Counted from the first letter of the stretch, positions 30,720-41,811 are shown. The stretch: 64,000 bases of DNA from Ewingella americana ATCC 33852 (GCF_000735345.1 NZ_JMPJ01000068.1:1-64000); one strand, 5' to 3'. The notes: generated by a model from the sequence alone, not told the origin. Numbers and translations: made by a program.

Positions 30720-30852
30720 GATGACGTTTCAACTGAATAGGTTGATAGGAAGTGTGCGAAGAGTGATCTTCCGCACAGTATACACGCTAGCCGCTTCTGG
30801 TGCAGCGTTGAGACGTATTTCATCGCAACATCCGCGCATAAAACAGCGCTGA

Positions 30853-32724
<1,872 letters not shown>

Positions 32725-32741
32725 CAATTGAGCTGGGTTTC

Positions 32742-33359
32742 TCAGTGATCGGAATGCGGATAGTTGAATACCGGCAGCCCCAGACGGAAACGCAGGGCGA
32801 TCAGGCGGGCAATAAAACCAACCAGCAGGGTGATAATTACCACCAAATTGTGTGGCAAAGAGAAGTACTGCAAACCGATGTAAATCCAAGCCGAGGCGAA
32901 TGAGATACCGGCATAAATCTCTTTTTGGAACACCAGCGGGATCTGATTGCACATCATATCGCGCAGTACGCCGCCAAAGACGCCGGTTATCACCGCACAC
33001 ACCGAGGCTATGATGGCACCATGCCCCATATCGAGCGCGACTTGGGTACCAATAATAGAAAAGACCACCAAGCCAAGGGCGTCTAATACCAAGAACAGCC
33101 GACGGAGATGACGCATCAGCGGCGCGAGGAAAGTCGTCAGCAGGGCGGCTGCGGCCACAATCACAATGTACTCAGGGTGCTTCACCCAGCCCAGCGGGTA
33201 GTGGCCCAGCAGCATGTCGCGGACCGAACCGCCGCCAATGGCAGTCGCCGCAGCAATGATAATGACGCCAAAGGTATCCATTTTGCGACGTCCGGCCGCT
33301 AAGGCACCTGTCATCGCTTCGGCTGTAATACCAATGATATAAAGAACGGTAAGCAACAT
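32742..33359 (-). CDS. yicG: TRIC/UPF0126-family membrane protein YicG
   Basis: About seven transmembrane helices arranged as two UPF0126 repeats, each with a glycine-rich [11 protein letters not shown] or GGVLRDMMC motif near the middle. Relatives have been proposed as glycine transporters or cation channels, but the substrate here is not known. Length 205 matches E. coli YicG. It converges on ligB. Confidence 0.92.
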   Translation of the reverse strand: MLLTVLYIIGITAEAMTGALAAGRRKMDTFGVIIIAAATAIGGGSVRDMLLGHYPLGWVKHPEYIVIVAAAALLTTFLAPLMRHLRRLFLVLDALGLVVFSIIGTQVALDMGHGAIIASVCAVITGVFGGVLRDMMCNQIPLVFQKEIYAGISFASAWIYIGLQYFSLPHNLVVIITLLVGFIARLIALRFRLGLPVFNYPHSDH

Positions 33360-33728
33360 AGTTTTCGCTGGTCTTAAAAAAGGTGAAGTGTGGGTCGGCG
33401 CTCAGAGTAGTGAGGTTTGTTGGGTTGAGCGATTGAGTTTTTCTGACAGATAGTGCATCGGATTATAAAAAATAATCCGTTGGCGAAGATAATCCCTTTC
33501 CTTAAAAGGATACACAAAGACTGGCTAATCTTCACATTAGAAATAATAAATCGAAGTTTAACCCTTGTAGCTTTCATCAATTCCCCTTCAATGAGCTTCC
33601 ATCTCTCATTTTATGCTTTACCGGTGGCGTAAAAAGGCTGCGCAGGTTACGATTATTAAAAATCATCACTCATAACATTGATGTTCGGTGTTGTATTGAG
33701 TTACTGACATGCTCGTCTGGAGGAATGC
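33360..33728. other. AT-rich gene-free spacer between yicG and the TetR gene
   Basis: No coding or RNA feature is visible. It must hold the divergent promoters of yicG and the TetR gene, but I see no strong -35/-10 pair. The palindrome found at 34407-34423 does not recur here. Confidence 0.5.
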
Positions 33729-34349
33729 ATGAAACCTGAAAATCCAGTTGCGTTAACGCAGCGCGGACCAGCTGAACATGAAAGGCGTGAGCAGATCATC
33801 AACGCGGCTTTTGACCATTTTCGTCATTTTGGCTATGCCAAAACCTCGGTCGCTGATTTGGCTAAGGCGATTGGTGTTTCAAGTGCCTATATTTACAAGT
33901 TTTTTGAGTCAAAGCAGGCGATTGGCGAAGCGGTGTGTTCCCAGCGAGTAGGGCAAATTGGGTTAGCACTGCGTGAAATAGCCGACAGCGACCAAACGGC
34001 GACCCTGCGCTTACGCACTATTTTCAAAGCCTTGATGACTAAAAGTCTGGATCTGTTCTTTGAAGACAGAAAGCTGCACGATATTGCCGCCGTTGCCGCC
34101 GCGCAACACTGGAAATCTGCGCTGAATCATCGCGCGGAGCTTTACAGCATTGTTCAACAAGTCGTTACCGATGGCCGAGAGTCTGGTGAATTTGAGCGTA
34201 AGACGCCGATTGATGAAGTGTGTCTGGCGATAACCAGCGTGATGACGCCGTTCTCCCACCCCTTGATGCTTGAACAGAAAACGCCCGAGCAGCTGGAAGA
34301 ACGCGTGATCGCAATCACAAGTATGGTGCTGCGCAGCCTTTCGAATTAA
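33729..34349 (+). CDS. TetR/AcrR-family transcriptional regulator
   Basis: A 206-residue regulator. The N-terminal helix-turn-helix (TSVADLAKAIGVSSAYIYKF, residues 39-58, within a TetR_N domain of about 20-66) is followed by an all-helical ligand domain with no family I can name. GGAGG precedes the ATG. It sits directly upstream of the FabF-like gene on the same strand. The 151 bases between them hold a perfect palindrome on a probable promoter, so it most likely represses the FabF-like gene. E. coli has dinD in this slot. The ligand is unknown; an acyl-CoA or fatty acid is a guess from the neighbour. Confidence 0.88.
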   Translation: MKPENPVALTQRGPAEHERREQIINAAFDHFRHFGYAKTSVADLAKAIGVSSAYIYKFFESKQAIGEAVCSQRVGQIGLALREIADSDQTATLRLRTIFKALMTKSLDLFFEDRKLHDIAAVAAAQHWKSALNHRAELYSIVQQVVTDGRESGEFERKTPIDEVCLAITSVMTPFSHPLMLEQKTPEQLEERVIAITSMVLRSLSN

Positions 34350-34379
34350 GAAAGGATACAAAAATTTTCAGGTTACGAG

Positions 34380-34407
34380 TTTACAAAATCGTAATTCATC
34401 ACATACT
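34380..34407 (+). promoter_or_regulatory. Probable sigma-70 promoter of the FabF-like gene
   Basis: TTTACA (34380-34385) and CATACT (34402-34407) are 16 bases apart. The last base of the -10 is the first base of the palindrome at 34407, an arrangement in which a bound repressor would block RNA polymerase. Confidence 0.5.
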
Positions 34408-34423
34408 GTCACCCAAGGTGACA
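34407..34423. promoter_or_regulatory. Perfect 17-base palindrome, candidate TetR operator
   Basis: TGTCACC-CAA-GGTGACA is a perfect inverted repeat with 7-base arms and a 3-base centre. It lies between the TetR gene and the FabF-like gene, overlapping the -10/+1 region of the probable promoter. Size and position fit a TetR-type operator; binding is inferred. Confidence 0.6.
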
Positions 34424-34500
34424 ATAATCCCGCCGAGGCTGGTTTGTGGTAAAAAGCCGGCTAGGCAATATGAACTTTAAGAACGAAAGAGGAACGTTTT

Positions 34501-35775
34501 ATGACTCATCGTCGAGTGGTTATTACCGGCATGGGGGCTGTGAGTCCTCTTGGCTGCGACATTGAAACCATCTGGAAGCGTTTACTGGCAGGTCAGTCAG
34601 GTATCCGCGTTTTACCTGATGAAATCGTAGAAACCCTGTCTGTAAAAATTGGCGGTCAGGTTTTAACGAAAGAGCAGGACCCGGAATCAGGCTTTGATCC
34701 CGATGAATCAGTCTTGCCTAAAGACCAGAAAAAAATGGACCGTTTCATTCTGTTTGCGATGGCAGCGGCTGATAAAGCCATTGCAGACTCCGGCTGGAAA
34801 GCAGAAACCGCTGAGCAGCAAGAGCGCACTGCAACCATTATCGGTTCAGGTATCGGCGGCTTCCCGGCGATTGCTAACGCGGTTCGCGTAAATGACAGCC
34901 GTGGTGCAAAACGCTTGTCGCCTTTCACCATTCCTTCATTCTTGGTGAACTTAGCGTCTGGCCAAGTATCGATTAAACATCAATTTAAAGGACCGATTGG
35001 CGCACCGGTGACGGCTTGTGCCGCTGGTGTTCAGGCTATCGGCGATGCTGTGCGCTTAATCCGTAACGATGAAGCTGACGTGGCACTTTGCGGCGGCGCA
35101 GAAGCTGCCATCGATACCGTAAGCTTGGGTGGTTTTGCGGCAGCCAAAGCAATGTCTTCCGGCCATACCGACCATCCTGAAAAAGCCTCTCGCCCGTTTG
35201 ATAGCGCGCGTGACGGTTTCGTGATGGGCGAAGGTGCAGGCATGCTGGTTATCGAAGAACTGGAACACGCGAAAGCCCGTGGCGCGAAAATTCTGGCAGA
35301 AATCGTCGGTTACGGTACCAGCGGCGATGCATACCACATGACATCCGGCGCTGAAGACGGCAACGGTGCTGGCCGCGCGATGAAAATTGCTCTGCGTCAG
35401 GCAGGTTTGCAGCCATCTGATATTCAGCACTTGAATGCGCACGCGACCTCGACTCCAGTGGGCGATCTCGGTGAGATTAACGCCATCAAAACCCTGTTCG
35501 GCACCGACGGCAAGCTGGCGGTAACCTCGACTAAATCTGCAACCGGCCACTTGCTGGGCGCGGCGGGCGGCCTTGAGACTATCTTCACCATTCTGGCCAT
35601 TCGCGACCAGATCGTGCCACCAACGCTGAATCTGGACAATAAAGACCCGGCAGCCGAAGGTTTGAATATCGTCGGCAACAAAGCTCTGCCATACGCGATC
35701 AACTATGCGCTCTCCAACGGTTTCGGCTTCGGCGGTGTTAACGCCTGCGTGCTGCTGAAACGCTGGGAAAACTAA
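34501..35775 (+). CDS. Beta-ketoacyl-ACP synthase II (FabF-like), second copy
   Basis: A condensing enzyme that extends acyl-ACP with malonyl-ACP. The Cys-His-His triad is intact: Cys173 (TACAAGVQAI), His314 (NAHATSTPVGD) and His350 (TGHLLGAAGG); 424 residues, slightly longer than FabF (about 413). It is not in a fab cluster, so the genome presumably has a separate housekeeping fabF. The stretch DQKKMDRFILFAMAAADKAI and an insert near residues 48-72 look more like alphaproteobacterial FabF than enterobacterial FabF, suggesting transfer (judged from memory). It is probably controlled by the preceding TetR protein and ends in a strong terminator. Confidence 0.9.
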   Translation: MTHRRVVITGMGAVSPLGCDIETIWKRLLAGQSGIRVLPDEIVETLSVKIGGQVLTKEQDPESGFDPDESVLPKDQKKMDRFILFAMAAADKAIADSGWKAETAEQQERTATIIGSGIGGFPAIANAVRVNDSRGAKRLSPFTIPSFLVNLASGQVSIKHQFKGPIGAPVTACAAGVQAIGDAVRLIRNDEADVALCGGAEAAIDTVSLGGFAAAKAMSSGHTDHPEKASRPFDSARDGFVMGEGAGMLVIEELEHAKARGAKILAEIVGYGTSGDAYHMTSGAEDGNGAGRAMKIALRQAGLQPSDIQHLNAHATSTPVGDLGEINAIKTLFGTDGKLAVTSTKSATGHLLGAAGGLETIFTILAIRDQIVPPTLNLDNKDPAAEGLNIVGNKALPYAINYALSNGFGFGGVNACVLLKRWEN

Positions 35776-35807
35776 TCAAAACTGAGCTGTAGACACGAAG
35801 TAGATAT

Positions 35808-35837
35808 GAAAAAGCCCGCGAAAGCGGGCTTTTTGTT
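35808..35837 (+). terminator. Terminator between the FabF-like gene and yicC
   Basis: Arms AAAGCCCGC and GCGGGCTTT with GAAA loop, flanked by A and T runs; it can serve both converging genes. Confidence 0.88.
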
Positions 35838-35854
35838 TGGGGCTTACAGTGCAG

Positions 35855-36718
35855 TTACTCAATATTCTGAATCTGCTCGCGCATTTGTTCGATCAGCACT
35901 TTCAGCTCGATGGCTGAGGTGGTGACGTCAGAATTGATGGATTTGGAAGCCAGCGTGTTTGATTCGCGGTTGAACTCTTGCATCATGAAGTCCAGACGGC
36001 GGCCGACGGCTTCTTCCTTTTTGAGGATTTTATGCGTTTCTTTTACATGCGCATCAAGGCGGTCCAGCTCTTCTGCCACGTCTACGCGCTGAGCCATTAA
36101 TACCAGCTCTTGCTCCAGACGGGTGTTTTCCAGCTGAACCTGCGCATCTTCCAGTTTGCTGACCAGACGTTCGCGCTGCCATTGCAGCACGTTTGGCATC
36201 TGGGCGCGTACTTTAACCACTTCAGCACTTACACCGTCGAGGCGCGTTTCAATCAGCGTCTTCAGGGCGGCGCCTTCGCTTTCGCGGGCGGTGATGAAAT
36301 CGTCGATGGCGGTTTCCAGCGCAACCAGCAGTTCATTGCTTATCGCATCTAAATCTTGCTCTTCGGCCAGCATCACGCCCGGCCAGCGCAGGACTTCCAG
36401 CGGATTGATTTCGCCTTCGTCGCTCTGCATCTTGACCCACTGGGCGGCTGCAACCAGCTGTTTAGCCAGCTTTTCATTCAATTGCAGCGTGCTTTGCGCG
36501 CTTGGGTCGAGATCAAAACGCAGGTTACATTCGACTTTCCCACGGGTCAGGCGGGAGCGAAGACGCTCGCGGATCACCGGCTCGAGGCTGCGGAACTGCT
36601 CTGGCAGACGGATGTAGGTTTCGAGATAACGTTGGTTCACCGAGCGGAGTTCCCACGCTGCGCTGCCCCAGTCGCCCTTGATTTCACGTCGGGCATAAGC
36701 GGTCATACTACGGATCAT
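35855..36718 (-). CDS. yicC: YicC-family endoribonuclease
   Basis: A 287-residue cytosolic protein starting MIRSMTAYARREI, with a YicC N-terminal domain and a C-terminal DUF1732 domain ending HKILKKEEAVGRRLDFMMQEFNRESNT. Recent work identifies YicC proteins as endoribonucleases that affect small RNAs, but targets are unsettled. It is divergent from rph, as in E. coli. Confidence 0.93.
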   Translation of the reverse strand: MIRSMTAYARREIKGDWGSAAWELRSVNQRYLETYIRLPEQFRSLEPVIRERLRSRLTRGKVECNLRFDLDPSAQSTLQLNEKLAKQLVAAAQWVKMQSDEGEINPLEVLRWPGVMLAEEQDLDAISNELLVALETAIDDFITARESEGAALKTLIETRLDGVSAEVVKVRAQMPNVLQWQRERLVSKLEDAQVQLENTRLEQELVLMAQRVDVAEELDRLDAHVKETHKILKKEEAVGRRLDFMMQEFNRESNTLASKSINSDVTTSAIELKVLIEQMREQIQNIE

Positions 36719-36879
36719 GTCTGCGTACCTGTTGATGTAAAGATGGAGCGATTATAGCTTCCGTGGGCGGGTCATGATAGGCATTCCCTGAAACCCGCGC
36801 GCATATTCAGGCTCTTTACACAGATATTCTCGGGCGATTTACTCACTCGCCCGCCAGATGCAACGCGGGTGAATTTCTG

Positions 36880-36885
36880 TATAAT
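36880..36885 (+). promoter_or_regulatory. -10 element of the rph-pyrE promoter
   Basis: A perfect TATAAT lies 39 bases before the rph start. No good -35 is seen at 16-18 bases. Confidence 0.5.
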
Positions 36886-36923
36886 GCGCAGCCAAACACG
36901 ATTCGCGACCCGGAGATCAACCC

Positions 36924-37640
36924 ATGCGTCCAGCAGGCCGAAATGCACAACAGGTGCGCCCCCTGACACTGACCCGTAACTATACCAAACATGCTGAAGG
37001 TTCAGTTTTAGTGGAATTTGGTGATACCAAAGTGCTTTGTACCGCCACGGTTGAAGAAGGTGTTCCGCGCTTTCTTAAAGGCCAAGGGCAGGGTTGGATC
37101 ACTGCCGAATACGGCATGTTGCCACGCTCTACCCACACGCGTAATTTCCGTGAAGCCGCGAAAGGCAAGCAGGGCGGGCGTACGCTTGAGATTCAACGCC
37201 TGATTGCTCGCTCGCTGCGCGCCGCCGTAGATTTGAAAAAGCTCGGCGAATTCACCATCACGCTCGACTGCGACGTTTTGCAAGCTGACGGCGGCACGCG
37301 TACTGCTTCTATTAGTGGTGCCTGCGTAGCATTGGCCGACGCGCTGAATGCGCTGGTTGCTGCTGGCAAGCTGAAAGCCAACCCAATGAAAGGTCTGGTG
37401 GCGGCGGTGTCAGTGGGTATCGTGAATGGCGAAGCGCTGTGCGACCTCGAGTATGTTGAGGACTCTGCGGCTGAAACCGATATGAACGTAGTGATGATGG
37501 AAGATGGCCGCATGATTGAGGTGCAGGGCACCGCAGAAGGTGAGCCGTTCAGCCATGAAGAGCTACTGAGCTTGTTGACCCTCGCACGAGAGGGAATCGA
37601 CACCATCTTCCAGGCGCAGAAAGCGGCGCTAGCGGAATAA
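36924..37640 (+). CDS. rph: Ribonuclease PH
   Basis: Phosphorolytic 3'-5' exoribonuclease that trims tRNA precursors; a hexamer. Starts [20 protein letters not shown] and carries the phosphate-site residues in the [16 protein letters not shown] and [12 protein letters not shown] regions. At 238 residues it is full length, unlike the frameshifted K-12 allele. Its stop lies 5 bases before the pyrE attenuator hairpin, which keeps translation coupled to pyrE control. Confidence 0.97.
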   Translation: MRPAGRNAQQVRPLTLTRNYTKHAEGSVLVEFGDTKVLCTATVEEGVPRFLKGQGQGWITAEYGMLPRSTHTRNFREAAKGKQGGRTLEIQRLIARSLRAAVDLKKLGEFTITLDCDVLQADGGTRTASISGACVALADALNALVAAGKLKANPMKGLVAAVSVGIVNGEALCDLEYVEDSAAETDMNVVMMEDGRMIEVQGTAEGEPFSHEELLSLLTLAREGIDTIFQAQKAALAE

Positions 37641-37645
37641 TTTTT

Positions 37646-37672
37646 AAGGCGACTGAGAAGTCGCCTTTTTTA
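37646..37672 (+). terminator. pyrE attenuator
   Basis: Arms AAGGCGACT and AGTCGCCTT with GAGA loop, then a T-run. It lies between rph and pyrE. In E. coli, low UTP slows transcription so that ribosomes finishing rph disrupt this hairpin and pyrE is read. The close rph stop fits this mechanism. Confidence 0.85.
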
Positions 37673-37722
37673 TGGCCTAAAGGCCGACGACCGACTGAGA
37701 ACAGAGTAGACAGGAGACCCCC

Positions 37723-38364
37723 ATGAAAGCTTATCAGCGCCAGTTTATTGAATTTGCATTGAACAAACAGGTTTTGAAGTTTGGTGAATTCACCTTGAAA
37801 TCAGGCCGAATCAGCCCGTACTTCTTTAATGCCGGTTTATTTAATACTGGACGCGATCTGGCGTTGCTGGGCCGTTTTTATGCCGAAGCCTTGATTGATT
37901 CCAAAATCGATTTCGACTTGGTGTTTGGCCCGGCCTACAAGGGGATCCCGATTGCGACCACCACTGCCGTGGCGCTGGCCGAGCATCACGACCGCGACGT
38001 GCCTTACTGCTTTAACCGTAAAGAAGCCAAAGATCACGGCGAAGGCGGTTTGCTGGTAGGAAGCCCGTTGCAGGGCCGAATCATGCTGGTGGATGATGTG
38101 ATCACCGCCGGTACGGCAATTCGCGAATCAATGGAGATTATCGCGGCGCATCAGGCGACCCTCGCGGGCGTGCTGATTTCCCTCGACCGCCAAGAGCGCG
38201 GCCGTGCCGATATTTCTGCGATTCAGGAAGTCGAGCGCGACTATCATTGTAAGGTGATTTCGATTATCACTCTGCAAGACCTGATTGCTTATCTGGAAGA
38301 GAAAACGGAAATGGCCGACCATTTGGCCGCCGTGCGTGCTTACCAGCAGAAGTACGGGGTCTAA
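37723..38364 (+). CDS. pyrE: Orotate phosphoribosyltransferase
   Basis: Makes OMP from orotate and PRPP in pyrimidine synthesis. The PRPP-binding motif is [13 protein letters not shown], and the flexible catalytic loop [10 protein letters not shown] supplies Lys residues; 213 residues, as in E. coli. GGAG upstream sets the start. Confidence 0.97.
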   Translation: MKAYQRQFIEFALNKQVLKFGEFTLKSGRISPYFFNAGLFNTGRDLALLGRFYAEALIDSKIDFDLVFGPAYKGIPIATTTAVALAEHHDRDVPYCFNRKEAKDHGEGGLLVGSPLQGRIMLVDDVITAGTAIRESMEIIAAHQATLAGVLISLDRQERGRADISAIQEVERDYHCKVISIITLQDLIAYLEEKTEMADHLAAVRAYQQKYGV

Positions 38365-38399
38365 ACTCTATTAAGCATCGCCACTGAAAGGGAATCAGT

Positions 38400-40613
38400 A
38401 TGGATTTGTCGTCGCATAAGCATGGTGCAATGCCTGGTGGGGCGGCAGAAAGTCTGTGCCGTTCCCTTTCAGCTCTTCGCAATAATCCTTCGTCTGAGGG
38501 AAGTCGGCTTAGTCCGGCGGCCTATCAAAAAATCCTGTATTACTGCGGTGTGCGGCCCAATCTTGCAGGCTGGCGCAGATTCCTGATGCTGTTCCTGTCT
38601 ATTCTGGGTTTTTTGGCCTTGGCCTGCGGCGTGGTGTTTTTCATTGCGTGGAACTGGGCGCTGATGCCCAAAATGGCTAAGTTCGCATTGGTGGAATTAT
38701 GGATAGTCGCGCTGGCCGTGGTGGTGTGGTGGCGCTGGTATGACAGCGTTGCACAATCCGCCCTGTTGGCGCTCGGGCTGAGTTTCGGCGGCCTGTTTGC
38801 CTTATATGGGCAGGTGTATCAAACAGGTGCAGACAGCTGGGAGCTGTTCCGCGCGTGGGCCATCGTGCTGTTACCGCTGGCCCTTATTGCCCGGCGCAAT
38901 GGCCTGTGGTTCTGCTTCTGGGTGGTCGCCAATCTGGCCTTCCAACTCTATTACGTGGGCCGAAGTTCAGCCTTCTTTAGCGATATACCTTTCGCTAATC
39001 TCGGCTGGTTCAGCGATTCCACCCTTTATATCTATATCGCGATACAGGCCTTCTGCCTGATTTTGCGCGAGGCGTTGGCGGAATATGCACAAAAGCGCAG
39101 CCCCGACAGCTGGCTGGCGAGTCGCTGGTTGCCGCGCCTGATGGCCGCTTATCTGTTGCTGACCTTGACGCCGCTGGCCGCCGAGGTGATCACCGCGTGG
39201 AGCTACAGCAGTAAAATCGGCCTACTGCTGTGGGTGCTGACGATTCTGCTGGGCTACGGCTACTATCGGTATCGCCGCCCGGATTTATGCGTGCTGACAC
39301 TGGGCGTGATTAGCGTGGTGTTCATCGGCTGCTTACTGATCATGCAGCTCTTCGACCGTCTCTGGGATCTCGGCAGCCTGTTTTTTGCCTGCTGCTTAAT
39401 GATGCTCTGGCTGGTGGCCGGGGGCGCGGTGCTGCTGCACTGGCGCAAGCAGCTGTACCAACGGCAGGCGGAGGATAGTAAGCCTGATTCCCTGAGCGGC
39501 CTGCTGCACGAGCTGACTGAGCGGCAGTTATTGAGTGAAGAGCAGAGCGCCGAGCTGCAAGGTTTCGACTACGCGTCGCATCTGCCTTGGTATCTGCGCG
39601 CGGTGCTGGCTTTGGGTGGCTGGGTCGCCGCGCTGATTATTTTGGCGTTGCTGGCGCTATTGCTCTATGCCACCGGCCTGCTCGATTCGCTCAGCGGCAT
39701 CACCCTGCTGGTGCCTTCACTGATTATTGCCTGTCTGGCGGCGGCCTTTTTGCGCGCCAAGGGGATTGGCCAGCAGCATATCGGTCTCGCGTGGGCTATC
39801 GCGGCGACCTATGGCTTGTGTTTTAGCCTTTACCTGCTGATTGACCCCGACTGGAACAGCAATTTTATTATCGATTCGCTGTGGTTCTTGCCGGTGCTGG
39901 CGGCGATGGCGGTTTTCATGCCGAACCGCGCTTACCGTTTTATGGCGGTGACGGCGTTCTTCTTTATTCTGGTGTTCTCCCTCGGCTACCTGACCAGCCA
40001 GTATGTACATCCCGCTATCGCGACGGCTACGACCTCGATAGTCGTGGCGATAGTTCTGGCTGGTTGGATTTGCGAGATTGCCCGGCAAGATCAGCCTCAA
40101 ACCCAGGCTCGCCGCGCGTTGAGCCTCAGCCTGCTGCATGGCATTCCGGCGGCTTTGATGCTGCTGTGCCTCGCGGGTGTGCATTCGGATATGCTCGACT
40201 CGTTCTTCTGGGACACGTCCGCGCCAATATTTCTGCCCATGAGTTTGGGCACGGGCATTGCGGCAGGCATTATTCTGGCCGGCGTGCTTCAAGCCGTGGT
40301 TTTTCGCTCGCCAATGACGGCGGTTTACCTGCCCGCCGCCTGCGTGTGTGCAGGCGTGGCGCTGTTCTCGCCGGGCATGGGATTCGGGCTGTTGCTGCTG
40401 CTCGCCGCCCGCCATCAAGGCAGCAAAGAGTGGTTGGTGATTGCCAGCGCATTCCTGCTGCTCTACCTCGCCTATTGGTACTATTTCCTCGGCGTCTCGC
40501 TACTGCATAAATCGCTGCTGTTATTGATGACCGGGTTGGTCTTGCTGGGGCTGGCTCTGGCGGCGAAGAAGCTACTGCCAGCAACGGGCGGGGAGGCTGT
40601 ATATGAAAACTAA
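38400..40613 (+). CDS. DUF2157-domain polytopic membrane protein
   Basis: A 737-residue inner-membrane protein. About 57 soluble N-terminal residues contain a short helical segment (RLSPAAYQKILYYCGV). About twenty hydrophobic helices then follow in two blocks split by a charged loop near residues 355-400 (LLHELTERQLLSEEQSAELQ). The N-terminal part fits DUF2157. No transport or enzyme motif is recognised, and the function is unknown. The 3' end overlaps the GDYXXLXY gene by 11 bases, so the two are probably made together. AAGGGA precedes the start. I recall no counterpart beside pyrE in E. coli K-12. Confidence 0.82.
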   Translation: MDLSSHKHGAMPGGAAESLCRSLSALRNNPSSEGSRLSPAAYQKILYYCGVRPNLAGWRRFLMLFLSILGFLALACGVVFFIAWNWALMPKMAKFALVELWIVALAVVVWWRWYDSVAQSALLALGLSFGGLFALYGQVYQTGADSWELFRAWAIVLLPLALIARRNGLWFCFWVVANLAFQLYYVGRSSAFFSDIPFANLGWFSDSTLYIYIAIQAFCLILREALAEYAQKRSPDSWLASRWLPRLMAAYLLLTLTPLAAEVITAWSYSSKIGLLLWVLTILLGYGYYRYRRPDLCVLTLGVISVVFIGCLLIMQLFDRLWDLGSLFFACCLMMLWLVAGGAVLLHWRKQLYQRQAEDSKPDSLSGLLHELTERQLLSEEQSAELQGFDYASHLPWYLRAVLALGGWVAALIILALLALLLYATGLLDSLSGITLLVPSLIIACLAAAFLRAKGIGQQHIGLAWAIAATYGLCFSLYLLIDPDWNSNFIIDSLWFLPVLAAMAVFMPNRAYRFMAVTAFFFILVFSLGYLTSQYVHPAIATATTSIVVAIVLAGWICEIARQDQPQTQARRALSLSLLHGIPAALMLLCLAGVHSDMLDSFFWDTSAPIFLPMSLGTGIAAGIILAGVLQAVVFRSPMTAVYLPAACVCAGVALFSPGMGFGLLLLLAARHQGSKEWLVIASAFLLLYLAYWYYFLGVSLLHKSLLLLMTGLVLLGLALAAKKLLPATGGEAVYEN

Positions 40614-41136
40614 ACATGGGCTGAAATGGCTGGCTGGGGTCATCGTGCTGCTGGTTCTGCTGGCGACCAACGTCTCTATTTATCAAAAGGAGCAGTTGCT
40701 AAAACATGGCGCGGTAGTCATCCTCGAACTGGCGCCGGTTGACCCGCGCTCGCTGATGCAGGGGGATTATATGGCGCTAAACTACGCTCTGGTTCAGCCT
40801 TTGCAGCAGAGGATGTATGAGCAGAGTGAGGCCTGCCACAAGAGCGGCGCGCAGTGTCTGCCTTCTAATGGCAAATTGGTGGTGACGCTGGACGAGCAGC
40901 GCAGAGCGGTGAGCGCGGTTTTGGACCAAGGGCAGCCATTGCATGAGCAAGAGAAGCTGCTGCAATACCATCTTTCAGGCATGCGTTTGAACATCGGCAC
41001 GCCGAGTTACTTCTTTCAGGAAGGTCATGCCGAGCGTTTTGAAAAAGCGCGCTACGGCGAGTTTAGGGTGTCTGATGACGGCACGGCGCTGCTGACTTAC
41101 ATGCTTGATGATAAGGGTGCGCGCATCCTTCCCTGA
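40603..41136 (+). CDS. GDYXXLXY-domain membrane-anchored protein
   Basis: A 177-residue protein with one N-terminal membrane segment (about 9-26) and a soluble, probably periplasmic, domain. The family signature GDYMALNY is at residues 54-61. The function of GDYXXLXY proteins is unknown, but they are commonly found beside DUF2157 or DUF4401 membrane proteins, as here, which supports a two-part membrane complex. It overlaps the preceding gene by 11 bases and ends before a bidirectional terminator. Confidence 0.85.
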   Translation: MKTKHGLKWLAGVIVLLVLLATNVSIYQKEQLLKHGAVVILELAPVDPRSLMQGDYMALNYALVQPLQQRMYEQSEACHKSGAQCLPSNGKLVVTLDEQRRAVSAVLDQGQPLHEQEKLLQYHLSGMRLNIGTPSYFFQEGHAERFEKARYGEFRVSDDGTALLTYMLDDKGARILP

Positions 41137-41161
41137 GCTTTCTGTTCTCAATCGCAGCAAT

Positions 41162-41188
41162 AAAAAAGGGCCTTACGGCCCTTTTTAC
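41162..41188. terminator. Bidirectional terminator between the GDYXXLXY gene and slmA
   Basis: Arms AAAAAGGGCC and GGCCCTTTTT with TTAC loop, a perfect 10-base stem serving both converging genes. Confidence 0.88.
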
Positions 41189-41214
41189 TGCAAACGCTTT
41201 AGCAGCCAAACGAG

Positions 41215-41811
41215 TTAGATCAGCTGCGCGGCGATAAGCGGCCAGCGGGCATCAAAATCCTGCGTCGGGCGATATTTAAACTCGGACCGTACAAAGCGCG
41301 AGAGCATGCCTTCGCAGTAAGCCAGAAGCTGGCTCGCCAGCAGCGTCTCGTCGGTGCTGTATCCGCCGCCTTCACGCATCTTCTTTTCGCGCAAAACCTG
41401 CTTCAGTTGCACTTCAATTCGCTCGAAAAGCTGGTTGATGCGCCCCTGTAGGCGGTCTTGTTCAAACATCAATGCGTGACCGGTCATGATGCGGGTCAGG
41501 CCCGGATTGCGTTCTGCAAACCCCAAAATCAGCAAAAGAATCAGTCGCAGCCTGTTCAGCGTCTCTTTCTCATCTTGCAAAATCAGGTTGATGCGGGTGA
41601 TTAAGCTGTCTTCGATAAACTCGATTAAGCTATCGAACATCCGCGTTTTACTTGGAAAATGGCGATAAAGTGCAGCTTCAGATACCCCAACGTTGGCGGC
41701 AAGTTTGGCCGTAGTGATCCGCTGGCTGCCGTCGCTGGACTGAAGCATTTGCGCTAATGCCTGCAAAATCTCCTCGCGCCGATTCCTTTTGGTAGTTTCT
41801 TTTTCTGCCAT
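41215..41811 (-). CDS. slmA: Nucleoid occlusion factor SlmA
   Basis: TetR-family DNA-binding protein that, on chromosomal SlmA sites, blocks FtsZ ring formation over the nucleoid. N-terminal helix-turn-helix ([20 protein letters not shown]). I chose [16 protein letters not shown] at 41811 (198 residues, exactly the E. coli length); a longer reading adds 20 residues of leader. It follows dut and coaBC on the same strand, the usual order. Confidence 0.96.
   Translation of the reverse strand: MAEKETTKRNRREEILQALAQMLQSSDGSQRITTAKLAANVGVSEAALYRHFPSKTRMFDSLIEFIEDSLITRINLILQDEKETLNRLRLILLLILGFAERNPGLTRIMTGHALMFEQDRLQGRINQLFERIEVQLKQVLREKKMREGGGYSTDETLLASQLLAYCEGMLSRFVRSEFKYRPTQDFDARWPLIAAQLI

Noticed and set aside
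39717-40418. Long open frame antisense to the DUF2157 gene
   Set aside because: The predicted product is rich in Gln, Arg and His from reversed membrane codons, a typical shadow of a GC-rich membrane gene.
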